Shown piece after piece: positions 7,900 through 15,869 of a stretch of DNA of 23,694 nt. How positions within the stretch are numbered: position 1 is the first letter of the stretch; each line of letters starts with the position of its first letter. Origin of the DNA: an uncultured Ruminococcus sp. (GTDB taxonomy: Bacteria; Bacillota; Clostridia; Lachnospirales; Lachnospiraceae); contig USFD01000050.1 in NCBI GenBank assembly GCA_900553885.1, positions 1-23,694 of the forward strand, given 5' to 3'. Position numbers and translations under genes: made by a program. The notes under the pieces are model-generated. The model ran no database searches. It worked only from the letters and a program-made list of their open reading frames with translations, and was not told the origin of the DNA.

Positions 7900-10800
7900 A
7901 AGTAACAAATGCTTCTAAGACAATGTTGAAATACCAAAAAGCAAAAGCAAAATTGATTGAATTTTCTGTTGACCGAGAGGATTATCCTAAATTTCCATTA
8001 AATTCAAATGAATTGTCCTATTCCACTGTTTACATTATATCTAAATATGTTGAAAGTATTATTGACTCTAATTTGGATGATCAAAAAGCATTTGAGCCAT
8101 ATCTAGAAATGGCATCACAATATTTTGATGCAGCTTTGAAATCTCGAGATAGAGAAGAATATTCATTGGACTTTTTACTTTCCGGTATAACAGCATATTT
8201 TATGGGAGACGATTTTGGAAGTGCAAAAGTGTTATGTATGGAAATAAATGCTGATATTAATGGAAAGTTTGCAGAAGGCATTTTGATTGCTGTTTATAAA
8301 TATTTACTGGAAAATCAAAACTATGGCGATCAATTTGGCAATACAATGGCAAGAAAATTATTTCGGCTATTTATAGATTTTTTTGAAATTAATATATCAG
8401 AAAAGAAGATTTTTCATGTAATCGAGAGTGTTAGGCAAGATATTTATAAAAAGGAAGACAGTTTAGAAATTTTTTATATTGATATATTGTTAGCGGTTAT
8501 TATCAGAGCAAGTGAGAGATCTTCGAAAAAATTACTTCCGTCTTATTCCAATCTCCCGTATGAAGTATGGGGAGATTATTTAAAGCAGAAAAACTCTATA
8601 AAAATGCTATGGCCTTCACAGCAAGTGATTGGTGAATGTGGGGGATTAGCCGGAGAGAATATATTAGTACAGCTACCTACAGGTGTTGGTAAAACAAAAA
8701 GCATAGAATTGATTATACGATCAGCATTTCTTTCTAATAAGGTAAAGACAGTTGTCATTGTTGCCCCGTTGCGTTCTTTATGTAATGAAATAAGTAATGA
8801 TATGGAAAGCGCTTTTGGAGAAAGTGTTTCTATTAATCAATTTTCTGATGTGCTGCAATCGGATTTTGACATTGGAATGTTGATGGAAAAATCTACAGCC
8901 CAAATTATTATTTGCACTCCAGAAAAGCTAAGTTATATATTACACCATGAAAGGGATATTTTACAAGAAATTGAATTGTTTATTTTCGACGAGGCGCATA
9001 TGTTTGATGATGGGAAAAGAGGAGTTGGTTACGAAATTCTTCTTACGGAAATACGTAAAAAAGTAAGAGAATCTTGTCAGATAGTACTTTTATCAGCGGT
9101 TATGTCCAATGCAAAAGAGATTCTGGAATGGGTGTTTGGAAAAGAAGGAGTTTTAGCAACAAATAAAGCTGTTAAAACGACACCAAAATCAATCGGCTTT
9201 TCGTCACGTAATAGAGATTTGTGTTACTATTCTGATAATTTTGACACAGAAGATTTCTTTATTCCCAAAAGTATAAACGTAACGAAACTTGAAAAACTTA
9301 ACCGCGAGAAAAAAGATAAATTTTTCCCAGATTTAAAAGATGCTAAAGATATTGCCATATATTATGCAATTAAACTTTGTGTTAACGGTGGATGTGCGAT
9401 TTATGTAGATCGAACTGCTAGTATAAGGACTGTTATGCAAAGAATTTTGGATTTAATAAAACACAAGCTTAATTTTCAATCGGTTTTAGAGAACACTGAC
9501 TTAATAGAAACACAAAAGATATATAACTTGATGTGTCATTATTATGGAGAAGAATATGTGTATTCTAAAGTTGCGAAATATGGAATACTGCCTCATTATG
9601 GACAATTGCCAAGTGGTTTACGGCTGTCAATAGAATATGCGATACGTCAAGAGAAAATTAGATTTGTTATTTGTACAACGACATTAGCGCAGGGAGTAAA
9701 TATACCAATTAAGTATCTCTTTATGACTAGTCTAGGAACAAGTAAGCAAGGAATGAAAATTAGAAATTTGCAAAATTTGATAGGGAGAACTGCGCGGCCA
9801 GGAATGTATACAGAGGGGAGCATAATTATAACAGATACGTATTTGTATGATCAGCGTTTCGATTGGGAGCATGGAGGTCGATATAGATGGAAGGAGAGTT
9901 TGGAAAAATTTGACTATCAAAATACTGAACCATGTGGAAGCTCAATTTTAAGTTTGGTACAAAATTTTTCTTTGGACTATGAAACAGTAGTCTCAGGAAA
10001 AAAGATTTCTGAATTTATTATTCGGAATTATCAAGATGACAGATTATGGATAAAGCTTCTTACATCCTTGAAAGAATGGTATATACAAAAAAAAGGTGGT
10101 AGACGAACAGATGTTATAGAGAATGAGATTGCATTGCGAAAAGGGGTAATCGAACAATTAGAAAACTATTTTTGCTTAGTTTTCTCTGATTCTGATGAAC
10201 AGGATTCTCTGTCTTTAGCGATGAAAATATGCTGTAATACATTAGCTTACACATTGGCGAATGATGAAGAGAAAAAAGCACTAATACAGATTTTTACAGA
10301 AATATCAAAAAAAATTTCTGGTATAAGCAACGAGAATATAAAGAGATTTGCATTGTCAATGAATGGTGTGGATTTGTCTTTTAGAATTTTAGAGTGGCTT
10401 AGAGAAAAAGAAGTTTTTGACATTTTTTATACTGAACAAGAATGGAAGGATATGTTAATTGACTTCTTTTATGATATAAATGAAATTCCTCAAATTGAAA
10501 AAAAACAATTTGAAAATTTAGTAAATTTTTGGATAGCAGGAAAAAGTTTTTGGGAAATAAATTGTGATTTGGACAATGAAATTAAAATTCCCAAAATAGA
10601 ATCAATATGTAATAAAATTATTTCTTATAATTTTAACTTTTTTATCGGAAATGTTATTGATTTAATAGGCAATGAAGGAGATGAAGCATTAGAAAAAGAT
10701 AATCAAACAGTTTTATATGTTCTACAGAAAAAAGTAAAATATGGAGTCGACACACAAACAGCTATTTCAATTTGCGAAGAGATCTTTCAAGATCGTTATC

Positions 10801-10964
10801 TTGCAAAAGAAATTGCATCAATAATAGGAAATGGTAATATAAACAATACAAGTATATTACGAGAGATGAGGATACATGAAGAAAGGATTGAGAAATTACT
10901 AACAAATTATCCAGAATATTTTGTAACTCGATTCAGAAATAAACTGGGAAAATATAAAATGTAA
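7896..10964 (+). CDS. hamB: Hachiman system helicase HamB (Ski2-like SF2)
   Basis: A 1022-residue superfamily 2 helicase. The start is ATG 7896, inside the hamA stop (ATGA overlap), with GAAAGG 8 nt upstream. An N-terminal region of about 235 residues, helical by appearance, precedes the motor. Motor motifs are all present: PTGVGKT (261-267, Walker A), APLRSL (290-295), FDEAH (364-368, Walker B), LSAVMSN (399-405, motif III), HYGQLPSGLR (567-576, Ski2-like), TTTLAQGVNIP (594-604, motif V) and QNLIGRTARPG (626-636, motif VI). The last 350 or so residues have no motif I recognise. HamB is the ATP-driven sensor that controls HamA. Codons are very AT-rich compared with genes right of 11037, consistent with transfer. 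Confidence 0.88.
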   Translation: MKVTNASKTMLKYQKAKAKLIEFSVDREDYPKFPLNSNELSYSTVYIISKYVESIIDSNLDDQKAFEPYLEMASQYFDAALKSRDREEYSLDFLLSGITAYFMGDDFGSAKVLCMEINADINGKFAEGILIAVYKYLLENQNYGDQFGNTMARKLFRLFIDFFEINISEKKIFHVIESVRQDIYKKEDSLEIFYIDILLAVIIRASERSSKKLLPSYSNLPYEVWGDYLKQKNSIKMLWPSQQVIGECGGLAGENILVQLPTGVGKTKSIELIIRSAFLSNKVKTVVIVAPLRSLCNEISNDMESAFGESVSINQFSDVLQSDFDIGMLMEKSTAQIIICTPEKLSYILHHERDILQEIELFIFDEAHMFDDGKRGVGYEILLTEIRKKVRESCQIVLLSAVMSNAKEILEWVFGKEGVLATNKAVKTTPKSIGFSSRNRDLCYYSDNFDTEDFFIPKSINVTKLEKLNREKKDKFFPDLKDAKDIAIYYAIKLCVNGGCAIYVDRTASIRTVMQRILDLIKHKLNFQSVLENTDLIETQKIYNLMCHYYGEEYVYSKVAKYGILPHYGQLPSGLRLSIEYAIRQEKIRFVICTTTLAQGVNIPIKYLFMTSLGTSKQGMKIRNLQNLIGRTARPGMYTEGSIIITDTYLYDQRFDWEHGGRYRWKESLEKFDYQNTEPCGSSILSLVQNFSLDYETVVSGKKISEFIIRNYQDDRLWIKLLTSLKEWYIQKKGGRRTDVIENEIALRKGVIEQLENYFCLVFSDSDEQDSLSLAMKICCNTLAYTLANDEEKKALIQIFTEISKKISGISNENIKRFALSMNGVDLSFRILEWLREKEVFDIFYTEQEWKDMLIDFFYDINEIPQIEKKQFENLVNFWIAGKSFWEINCDLDNEIKIPKIESICNKIISYNFNFFIGNVIDLIGNEGDEALEKDNQTVLYVLQKKVKYGVDTQTAISICEEIFQDRYLAKEIASIIGNGNINNTSILREMRIHEERIEKLLTNYPEYFVTRFRNKLGKYKM

Positions 10965-11036
10965 ATATATGAGAACGTGCATTCGCGTGCTCTTGCGCCT
11001 TTTCCGGCATGATAGTCAAAACATCTTTTTGTCCCG
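10965..11036. other. probable right edge of the accessory island
   Basis: This 72-nt stretch lies between the hamB stop and the stop of the truncated permease on the other strand. Two GTCAAAAC copies (11015-11022 and 11041-11048) lie 26 bp apart. Base composition changes from AT-rich on the left to balanced on the right. The 3' end of the permease gene is missing here, so the recombination or deletion point is probably within or next to this stretch. No convincing terminator is visible between the converging genes. Confidence 0.45.
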
Positions 11037-11738
11037 TCAGGTCAAAACCTGGCTGGAATAAATAATCAGGTACCCCAGTCCGCTTCTGGCAGCTAGGAAT
11101 TCTCCGATCACCACTCCCACCAGACAAAGTCCGATATTTACTTTCATATTACTGATTACGGCAGCTACCGAGCCGGGAAGAACGACTTTTGTCAGAACAT
11201 GGCGCCGTCTGCCGTGAAGGGTATAGATCAATTTGATCTTTTCCTGGTCAACAGTTGTGAAACTGGTATACAGGTTCATAATACTTCCGAAAATAGCAAC
11301 AGACATACCGGCTGCAATAATTGTTTTCGGAGTGGCGCCAAGCCAGACGATAAGCAGCGGGGCAAGCGCCGACTTGGGCAGACTGTTAAGGACTACGAGA
11401 TACGGCTCCAGAATATCCGACAGTCTTCTGCTGCACCAGAGCAGTACAGCTGCTAGTATACTGAACAGTGTAACAAGCAGGAAGCTTGCAAGAGTCTCGT
11501 ACAGCGTAATGCTGATATGCTGAAAAATAGAACGGTCCCGGACCATTTCGCTGAAACAGGCAGCGATTTTTGAGGGACTGCTGAAAATAAAAGAGTCAAT
11601 GACTCCGGTATCGGCACAGAATTCCCAGAGAAAGAGAAAACCTGCCAGAATCAGAATGCGGGCGGCCCAAATAGTAAAACGGCGGAATTTCATGCGCCTT
11701 ATAAAAAGCTCCTGTGCCAGGGACGGTTTATTCATCAT
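11037..11738 (-). CDS. ABC transporter permease, SsuC/ThiX type, C-terminally truncated
   Basis: A 233-residue inner-membrane subunit of an SsuABC/ThiXYZ-type importer (BPD_transp_1). Helices are recognisable at about 24-45, 72-92, 110-130 and 140-155. The cytoplasmic loop around KIKLIYTLHGRRRHVLTKVVLPGS corresponds to the EAA coupling loop, split here around residues 169-190. The protein ends abruptly at SSQVLT. Family members normally continue from this point with a last membrane helix of 20-25 residues, which is absent. Reading one extra T in the TTTT run (plus-strand 11044-11047) would give SQVFDLT, closer to the family, but the continuation is still hydrophilic. The gene overlaps the ATPase gene by 11 nt, with AGGAG upstream of ATG 11738. 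Probably non-functional or impaired. Confidence 0.8.
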   Translation of the reverse strand: MMNKPSLAQELFIRRMKFRRFTIWAARILILAGFLFLWEFCADTGVIDSFIFSSPSKIAACFSEMVRDRSIFQHISITLYETLASFLLVTLFSILAAVLLWCSRRLSDILEPYLVVLNSLPKSALAPLLIVWLGATPKTIIAAGMSVAIFGSIMNLYTSFTTVDQEKIKLIYTLHGRRRHVLTKVVLPGSVAAVISNMKVNIGLCLVGVVIGEFLAARSGLGYLIIYSSQVLT

Positions 11739-12495
11739 GGTTCAGCTCCTTCCAGATTTGATTGAAATATGTTTTAAATTCCGGTGCATTTCTCCGGTTC
11801 AGCGGGGTATCATTTTCCAGCTCAAAGGTGACGGGGACAATGCACAGTACGGAAGCAGGCCTCCTGGAGAGGACGATAACCCGGTCAGCCAGGCTGACCG
11901 CTTCTGACAGGTCATGAGTAACAAGCAGGGCGGTTTTCCCGGATTGACGGATGATCTGCCCGATATCATCGCTTACCGTCAACCGGGTCTGATAATCCAG
12001 AGCGGAAAACGGTTCATCCAGAAGCAGAAGTTCCGGATCCAGAATAAGTGTCCGGATCAGAGCGGCCCGCTGGCGCATTCCGCCGGAGAGCTGTGAAGGT
12101 CTGGCGTGTGCGAATGGCTTCAGCCCGTACTGCTCCAGAAGCGTGTCTGCTTTTTTCCTGGTTTCTTCATTGAGCATGTGGTTGATTTCCGCGCCAAGCA
12201 GAACATTGCGGTATACGGTCCGCCATTCAAACAGGTGATCATGCTGCAGCATATAACCGATGTCGGACGCATTTTCGGTAAGCGGTTTTCCATTTAAAAA
12301 GATGTCTCCCGATTCGGGAACCATGAGTCCGGCAATCAGAGAGAGCAGTGTGGATTTCCCGCAGCCGGACGGACCGACGACGGCGGTGAATCCGCCGGGA
12401 GCAAGAGAAAAGGAAACATCCCGCAGTGCAGGAGTCTCTCCTTCAGGTGTATGGTAGGCGTAATTTATATTTTTCAGTTCAAGAATTGGTTTCAT
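11728..12495 (-). CDS. ABC transporter ATPase, SsuB/TauB/ThiZ type
   Basis: A 255-residue nucleotide-binding subunit. Walker A GPSGCGKST (about 40-48), Q-loop MLQHDHLFEWRTV, signature LSGGMRQR, Walker B LLLLDEPFSALD and switch THDLSEA are all intact. Within the family (nitrate/sulfonate/taurine, or hydroxymethylpyrimidine importers) the substrate cannot be told from the ATPase. No thiamine riboswitch was seen upstream. GGGAGA precedes ATG 12495 on the minus strand. It leads a two-gene operon with the truncated permease; the usual third gene, for the periplasmic-type binding protein, is absent where the island begins. Confidence 0.9.
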   Translation of the reverse strand: MKPILELKNINYAYHTPEGETPALRDVSFSLAPGGFTAVVGPSGCGKSTLLSLIAGLMVPESGDIFLNGKPLTENASDIGYMLQHDHLFEWRTVYRNVLLGAEINHMLNEETRKKADTLLEQYGLKPFAHARPSQLSGGMRQRAALIRTLILDPELLLLDEPFSALDYQTRLTVSDDIGQIIRQSGKTALLVTHDLSEAVSLADRVIVLSRRPASVLCIVPVTFELENDTPLNRRNAPEFKTYFNQIWKELNHDE

Positions 12496-12576
12496 AGAGT
12501 CTCTCCCATCTGACAGTATCTATAATTAATGTATGAAAAAACCTGTTCTTCGTGCGCGAAAACAAAGGGCTCTTCC

Positions 12577-12605
12577 TTGTACAGCAGGAGGAATGGATGT
12601 ATAAT
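12577..12605 (+). promoter_or_regulatory. promoter of the cytidylate-kinase-like gene
   Basis: TATAAT at 12600-12605 with a 17-bp spacer from TTGTAC (12577-12582). The -10 is perfect and the -35 weak. The leader would run about 90 nt to ATG 12704 and contains a self-complementary pair, CGTTCCG (12633-12639) and CGGAACG (12676-12682), enclosing a smaller CCGGA/TCCGG hairpin. Confidence 0.5.
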
Positions 12606-12703
12606 GATTACAGAGAAATGTACGGAAAACAACGTTCCGGAAAATCCGGACAGGGTGGAACATATCCGGAAAGTGCGGAACGAACAGGAAGGGAGGCGAA
12701 ACT

Positions 12704-13321
12704 ATGGCAGAGTATAAAATTATTACAATAGGACGTCAGTTTGGCAGCGGCGGACACGAAATCGGCCAGATGCTTGCAGACAGACTGGAAATCCCTCTTT
12801 ACGACCACCGGCTTGTAAGTATGGCGGCAGAGGCGCTGAATCTGAAGGAAGACACGGTCAGGAAGGTGGATGAATCGGGACTTAAAATGTTTCTGACGAA
12901 TTATTCGGTCAGCCCGGGCTGTTATGTGGACTTTGTAAATGCCACATCTTATATGCAGTCTCTGAATGAAAATGTCTACCGGCAGCAGGCGGAAATTATC
13001 CGGACGCTGGCAGGGGAGGGGCCCTGTGTGATTATAGGACGGTGTGCGGATTATGTGCTGAGAGATTTCCCCGGCTGTGTCAATGTATTTATCTGTGCGG
13101 ACAAGAAAGAGCGGATTGCAAGAATTGCCGAGCGATACGGTCTGACAGAACGCAAAGCGGCAGAAAGAGTGAGAAAGACGGACCGGGAGAGACGTTATTA
13201 TTATGAAATCCATACAGGGCTGGACTGGGGAAGCATTGAGTCTCATCAGGCACTGCTGAATGTAAGTCTTCTTGGAAAGGAGAAGACGGTAAGGTTTCTG
13301 GAAATGATGTACAGGGCATGA
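12704..13321 (+). CDS. cytidylate kinase-like family protein
   Basis: A 205-residue P-loop kinase-like protein. The opening YKIITIGRQFGSGGHEIG contains the modified P-loop GRQFGSGG (about 10-17) typical of the cytidylate_kin2 family (PF13189). IPLYDHRLV and VIIGRCADYVL (about 108-118) are also family blocks, and the C-terminal DRERRYYYE resembles the LID region of nucleoside monophosphate kinases. The family is common in Clostridia beside true cmk, and its substrate is not firmly established. GGGAGG precedes ATG 12704. It is a single gene between a promoter at 12600 and a terminator at 13400. Confidence 0.85.
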   Translation: MAEYKIITIGRQFGSGGHEIGQMLADRLEIPLYDHRLVSMAAEALNLKEDTVRKVDESGLKMFLTNYSVSPGCYVDFVNATSYMQSLNENVYRQQAEIIRTLAGEGPCVIIGRCADYVLRDFPGCVNVFICADKKERIARIAERYGLTERKAAERVRKTDRERRYYYEIHTGLDWGSIESHQALLNVSLLGKEKTVRFLEMMYRA

Positions 13322-13368
13322 GTGCCCTGATTGAGGAGACGGTCTCATATCGGAAAATCAGAGAAAAT

Positions 13369-13400
13369 GAAAACGACATCCTGTAAAGGATGCCGTTTTC
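13369..13400 (+). terminator. terminator after the cytidylate-kinase-like gene
   Basis: A 14-nt stem with one mismatch (GAAAACGACATCCT at 13369-13382 against 13387-13400), loop GTAA, with the A and T tracts inside the arms. It lies 48 nt after the stop codon. Confidence 0.65.
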
Positions 13401-13411
13401 TATGAGGGGGG

Positions 13412-13435
13412 AGATAGTTGTTTTATCAACTATCT
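13412..13435. repeat. 9-bp perfect inverted repeat
   Basis: AGATAGTTG (13412-13420) and CAACTATCT (13427-13435) flank TTTTAT. It sits between a terminator and the queH promoter, so it could be a second hairpin or an operator. No T run follows. Confidence 0.4.
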
Positions 13436-13563
13436 GAAGCCAGTATAGATGAAAAATGTGTAGAAAGTATGTATTTTCTGTGAAACCTGGAACGGAAAAT
13501 GCCGGTTGTTTCTGATTGACAGATATATACACAGAGATGCCGCTGTATAAATATCATGGAATA

Positions 13564-13572
13564 TGCTATACT
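13564..13572 (+). promoter_or_regulatory. queH promoter, extended -10
   Basis: TG-C-TATACT is a near-consensus extended -10 located 70 nt upstream of the queH ATG. No good -35 hexamer is present at 16-18 bp, which is acceptable for extended -10 promoters. Confidence 0.4.
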
Positions 13573-13641
13573 GTTCCGGGAAAAAGCAGGCAGCATGAAA
13601 CAGCCTGTAAGTCAATGAAGAAAATGCGGGAGAGGTGAAAA

Positions 13642-14313
13642 ATGAATCAGCCGAAAATAAATTATCAGAAGGAACTGGACAAAATTCTGGAAGGGCTGGA
13701 AAAGGAACAGCGTGTGCCCACTCTGCTTCTTCACAGCTGCTGCGCTCCCTGCAGCAGCTATGTACTGGAATATCTTTCCAGGTATTTCCGGATTACTGTG
13801 TTTTATTATAATCCGAATATTTATCCGGAAGACGAATATGCGAAGAGGACACTGGAGCAGCAGAAGCTGATCCGGGAGATGAATCTGGAACATCCGGTAT
13901 CGTTTCTGGAGGGCAGATATGACAGACAGGAGTTCCTCCGTATGGCAGAGGGGCTGGAAGACGCAAGAGAAGGGGGCCCCAGATGCATGAAATGCTACGC
14001 GCTCCGTCTGGAAGAAACGGCCAGAACAGCCAGGGACAAAGGGTTTGATTTTTTCACCACAACTCTGAGCATCAGCCCGATGAAAAATGCCTGGAAACTC
14101 AATGAGATCGGGCAGAAGACGGGGAAAAAATACGGAGTGGATTATCTGGTATCGGATTTTAAAAAGAGAAACGGCTATAAGCGCTCCATCGAATTATCAC
14201 GGGAGTTCGGACTGTACAGACAGGATTACTGCGGATGCGAATTCTCCCTGGCTGAAAGGGAGGAAAGGGAAAAAAGCCGGCAGATTTTGAATAAAAAAGA
14301 GCAGACTGTTTAA
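13642..14313 (+). CDS. queH: epoxyqueuosine reductase QueH
   Basis: A 223-residue DUF208 protein that reduces epoxyqueuosine to queuosine in tRNA, the non-cobalamin alternative to QueG. Visible signatures are LLLHSCCAPCSSYV (28-41; Cys 33, 34, 37), FYYNPNIYPEDEY (54-66), RCMKCY (114-119; Cys 115, 118), FFTTTLSISPMKN (137-149) and YRQDYCGCEFS (192-202; Cys 197, 199). The paired cysteines bind an iron-sulfur cluster and an extra iron in characterised QueH. GAGAGGTG precedes ATG 13642. No other queuosine gene is present in the window, so it may serve salvage or act with unlinked genes. Confidence 0.95.
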   Translation: MNQPKINYQKELDKILEGLEKEQRVPTLLLHSCCAPCSSYVLEYLSRYFRITVFYYNPNIYPEDEYAKRTLEQQKLIREMNLEHPVSFLEGRYDRQEFLRMAEGLEDAREGGPRCMKCYALRLEETARTARDKGFDFFTTTLSISPMKNAWKLNEIGQKTGKKYGVDYLVSDFKKRNGYKRSIELSREFGLYRQDYCGCEFSLAEREEREKSRQILNKKEQTV

Positions 14314-14360
14314 AGTTGGGAGTAGACATATAACACTTTACTGTGTTAAACTAAGTGGAA

Positions 14361-14392
14361 AATGCAGAACCGGACCGGGTTCGGACTGCATT
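14361..14392 (+). other. structured leader of argH
   Basis: AATGCAG (14361-14367) pairs with CTGCATT (14386-14392), with a short AACC/GGTT stem inside. It lies 34 nt upstream of the argH start and is not followed by a T run. A weak promoter candidate (TATAAC, 14329-14334) would place it in the 5' leader. I do not recognise an ArgR box or a T-box here. Confidence 0.35.
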
Positions 14393-14425
14393 CCTGAAAG
14401 AAGAAAGAGAAAAGAGGAAAGAAAA

Positions 14426-15805
14426 ATGGCACAGTTATGGGGCGGCCGTTTTACAAAAGAGACGGACAAACTGGTATATGATTTTAATGCTTCGATTTCT
14501 TTTGACAAGAGATTTTATGAGCAGGATATCCGCGGCAGCATTGCACATGTAACTATGCTGGCGAAACAGGGGATCCTCACAGAGGAAGAAAAGGAGCAGA
14601 TCATAAAGGGACTTGAGAGTATCCGGACAGATGTAGAAAATGGTACTCTCAGGATTACGGAAGAATACGAAGATATCCACAGTTTTGTAGAAGCTAATCT
14701 GATTGACCGGATCGGAGACGCGGGAAAGAAACTTCATACCGGACGCAGCCGCAACGATCAGGTTGCCCTGGATATGAAGCTTTATACAAGAGATGAAATC
14801 CTGGAGCTGGACGGGCTTTTAAAAGAGATGCTGGAAGTGCTTCTGAAACTGATGAAAGACAATCTGGAGACGTATATGCCCGGATTTACCCACCTTCAGA
14901 AGGCTCAGCCAATTACCCTGGCTCATCATATGGGCGCTTATTTCGAAATGTTTAAGCGTGACCGCTCTCGGATGAAGGACATTTATAAAAGAATGAACCT
15001 GTGCCCGCTGGGGGCCGGCGCTCTTGCAGGAACCACATACCCGCTGGACCGGGAATACACAGCAGAACTTCTGGGATTTGACGGCCCGACGCTGAACAGT
15101 ATGGATTCGGTATCAGACAGAGATTATCTGATCGAGCTGCTGTCGGCTATGTCCACGGTAATGATGCATCTGAGCAGATTTTCCGAGGAAGTGATTATCT
15201 GGAATTCCAACGAATACAGATTTGTTGAGATTGATGACGCCTACAGCACAGGCAGCAGTATCATGCCTCAGAAAAAGAATCCGGATATTGCGGAACTGGT
15301 ACGGGGCAAGACCGGAAGAGTGTACGGAGCGCTTACCGCTCTGCTTACAACTATGAAGGGACTCCCGCTTGCATATAATAAGGATATGCAGGAAGATAAG
15401 GAGTTTGTGTTTGACGCGATTGATACAACAAAGGGATGTCTGGCACTGTTTACGGGTATGTTAAAGACTATGAAGTTTAACCGGGCACGTATGGAAGAAA
15501 GCGCGAAACACGGGTTTACCAATGCAACAGATGCTGCAGATTACCTGGTAAATCACGGCGTGCCTTTCCGGGATGCACACGGTATTGTAGGTCAGCTTGT
15601 ACTTTACTGTATTGATAAGGGCATTGCGCTGGACGATATGAGCCTGGAGGAATTCAAGGCGATTTCACCGGTCTTTGAGGAAGACATTTATGATGCCATC
15701 AGCATGAAAACCTGTGTGGAAATGCGCAATACCATCGGCGCGCCGGGAAGGGCGGCAATGGAAAAGGTAATTCAGGAAGAAGAGAAATATCTCGCAGCCG
15801 AATAA
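14426..15805 (+). CDS. argH: argininosuccinate lyase
   Basis: A 459-residue cytoplasmic enzyme that cleaves argininosuccinate to arginine and fumarate, the last step of arginine synthesis. Family blocks are LWGGRF (4-9), TGRSRNDQV (105-113), THLQKAQP (155-162, with the catalytic His156), and GSSIMPQKKNPDIAEL (276-291), the fumarase/aspartase superfamily signature with the catalytic serine at about 278. GAGGAAAG precedes ATG 14426. Length is standard. argG, the partner gene commonly adjacent, is not here. asd begins 64 nt downstream. Confidence 0.97.
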   Translation: MAQLWGGRFTKETDKLVYDFNASISFDKRFYEQDIRGSIAHVTMLAKQGILTEEEKEQIIKGLESIRTDVENGTLRITEEYEDIHSFVEANLIDRIGDAGKKLHTGRSRNDQVALDMKLYTRDEILELDGLLKEMLEVLLKLMKDNLETYMPGFTHLQKAQPITLAHHMGAYFEMFKRDRSRMKDIYKRMNLCPLGAGALAGTTYPLDREYTAELLGFDGPTLNSMDSVSDRDYLIELLSAMSTVMMHLSRFSEEVIIWNSNEYRFVEIDDAYSTGSSIMPQKKNPDIAELVRGKTGRVYGALTALLTTMKGLPLAYNKDMQEDKEFVFDAIDTTKGCLALFTGMLKTMKFNRARMEESAKHGFTNATDAADYLVNHGVPFRDAHGIVGQLVLYCIDKGIALDDMSLEEFKAISPVFEEDIYDAISMKTCVEMRNTIGAPGRAAMEKVIQEEEKYLAAE

Positions 15806-15869
15806 GGCAGCGGAATCGTTTGCCGGTAAGATAAAACAGTAAATAAGAAACAGAAAGGAAGTAAGAGAA

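Larger units (their letters stand above)
13322..13641. other. 320-nt intergenic region before queH
   Basis: No gene is supported here. It holds the hairpin terminator at 13369-13400, a 9-bp perfect inverted repeat at 13412-13435, an extended -10 at 13564-13572 and a short 5-bp stem (CAGGC/GCCTG) in the queH leader. A TTGACA at 13516-13521 is too far (24 bp) from the nearest TATAAA to be a standard pair. Confidence 0.6.

Noticed and set aside
12496..12600. Possible TPP riboswitch upstream of the ABC ATPase (ThiZ-like)
   Set aside because: No CUGAGA-type or other conserved TPP core is visible on the minus strand here.
12529..12717. 62-codon frame before the cytidylate-kinase-like gene
   Set aside because: It spans the promoter, has no ribosome site and overlaps the real start; composition is not protein-like.
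13516..13551. TTGACA plus TATAAA as a queH promoter
   Set aside because: The 24-bp spacer is too long for a sigma-A promoter; the extended -10 at 13564-13572 is the better candidate.
13573..13641. Possible preQ1 riboswitch before queH
   Set aside because: The short CAGGC/GCCTG stem lacks the C-rich loop and A-rich tail of known preQ1 classes, and QueH acts after preQ1 use.
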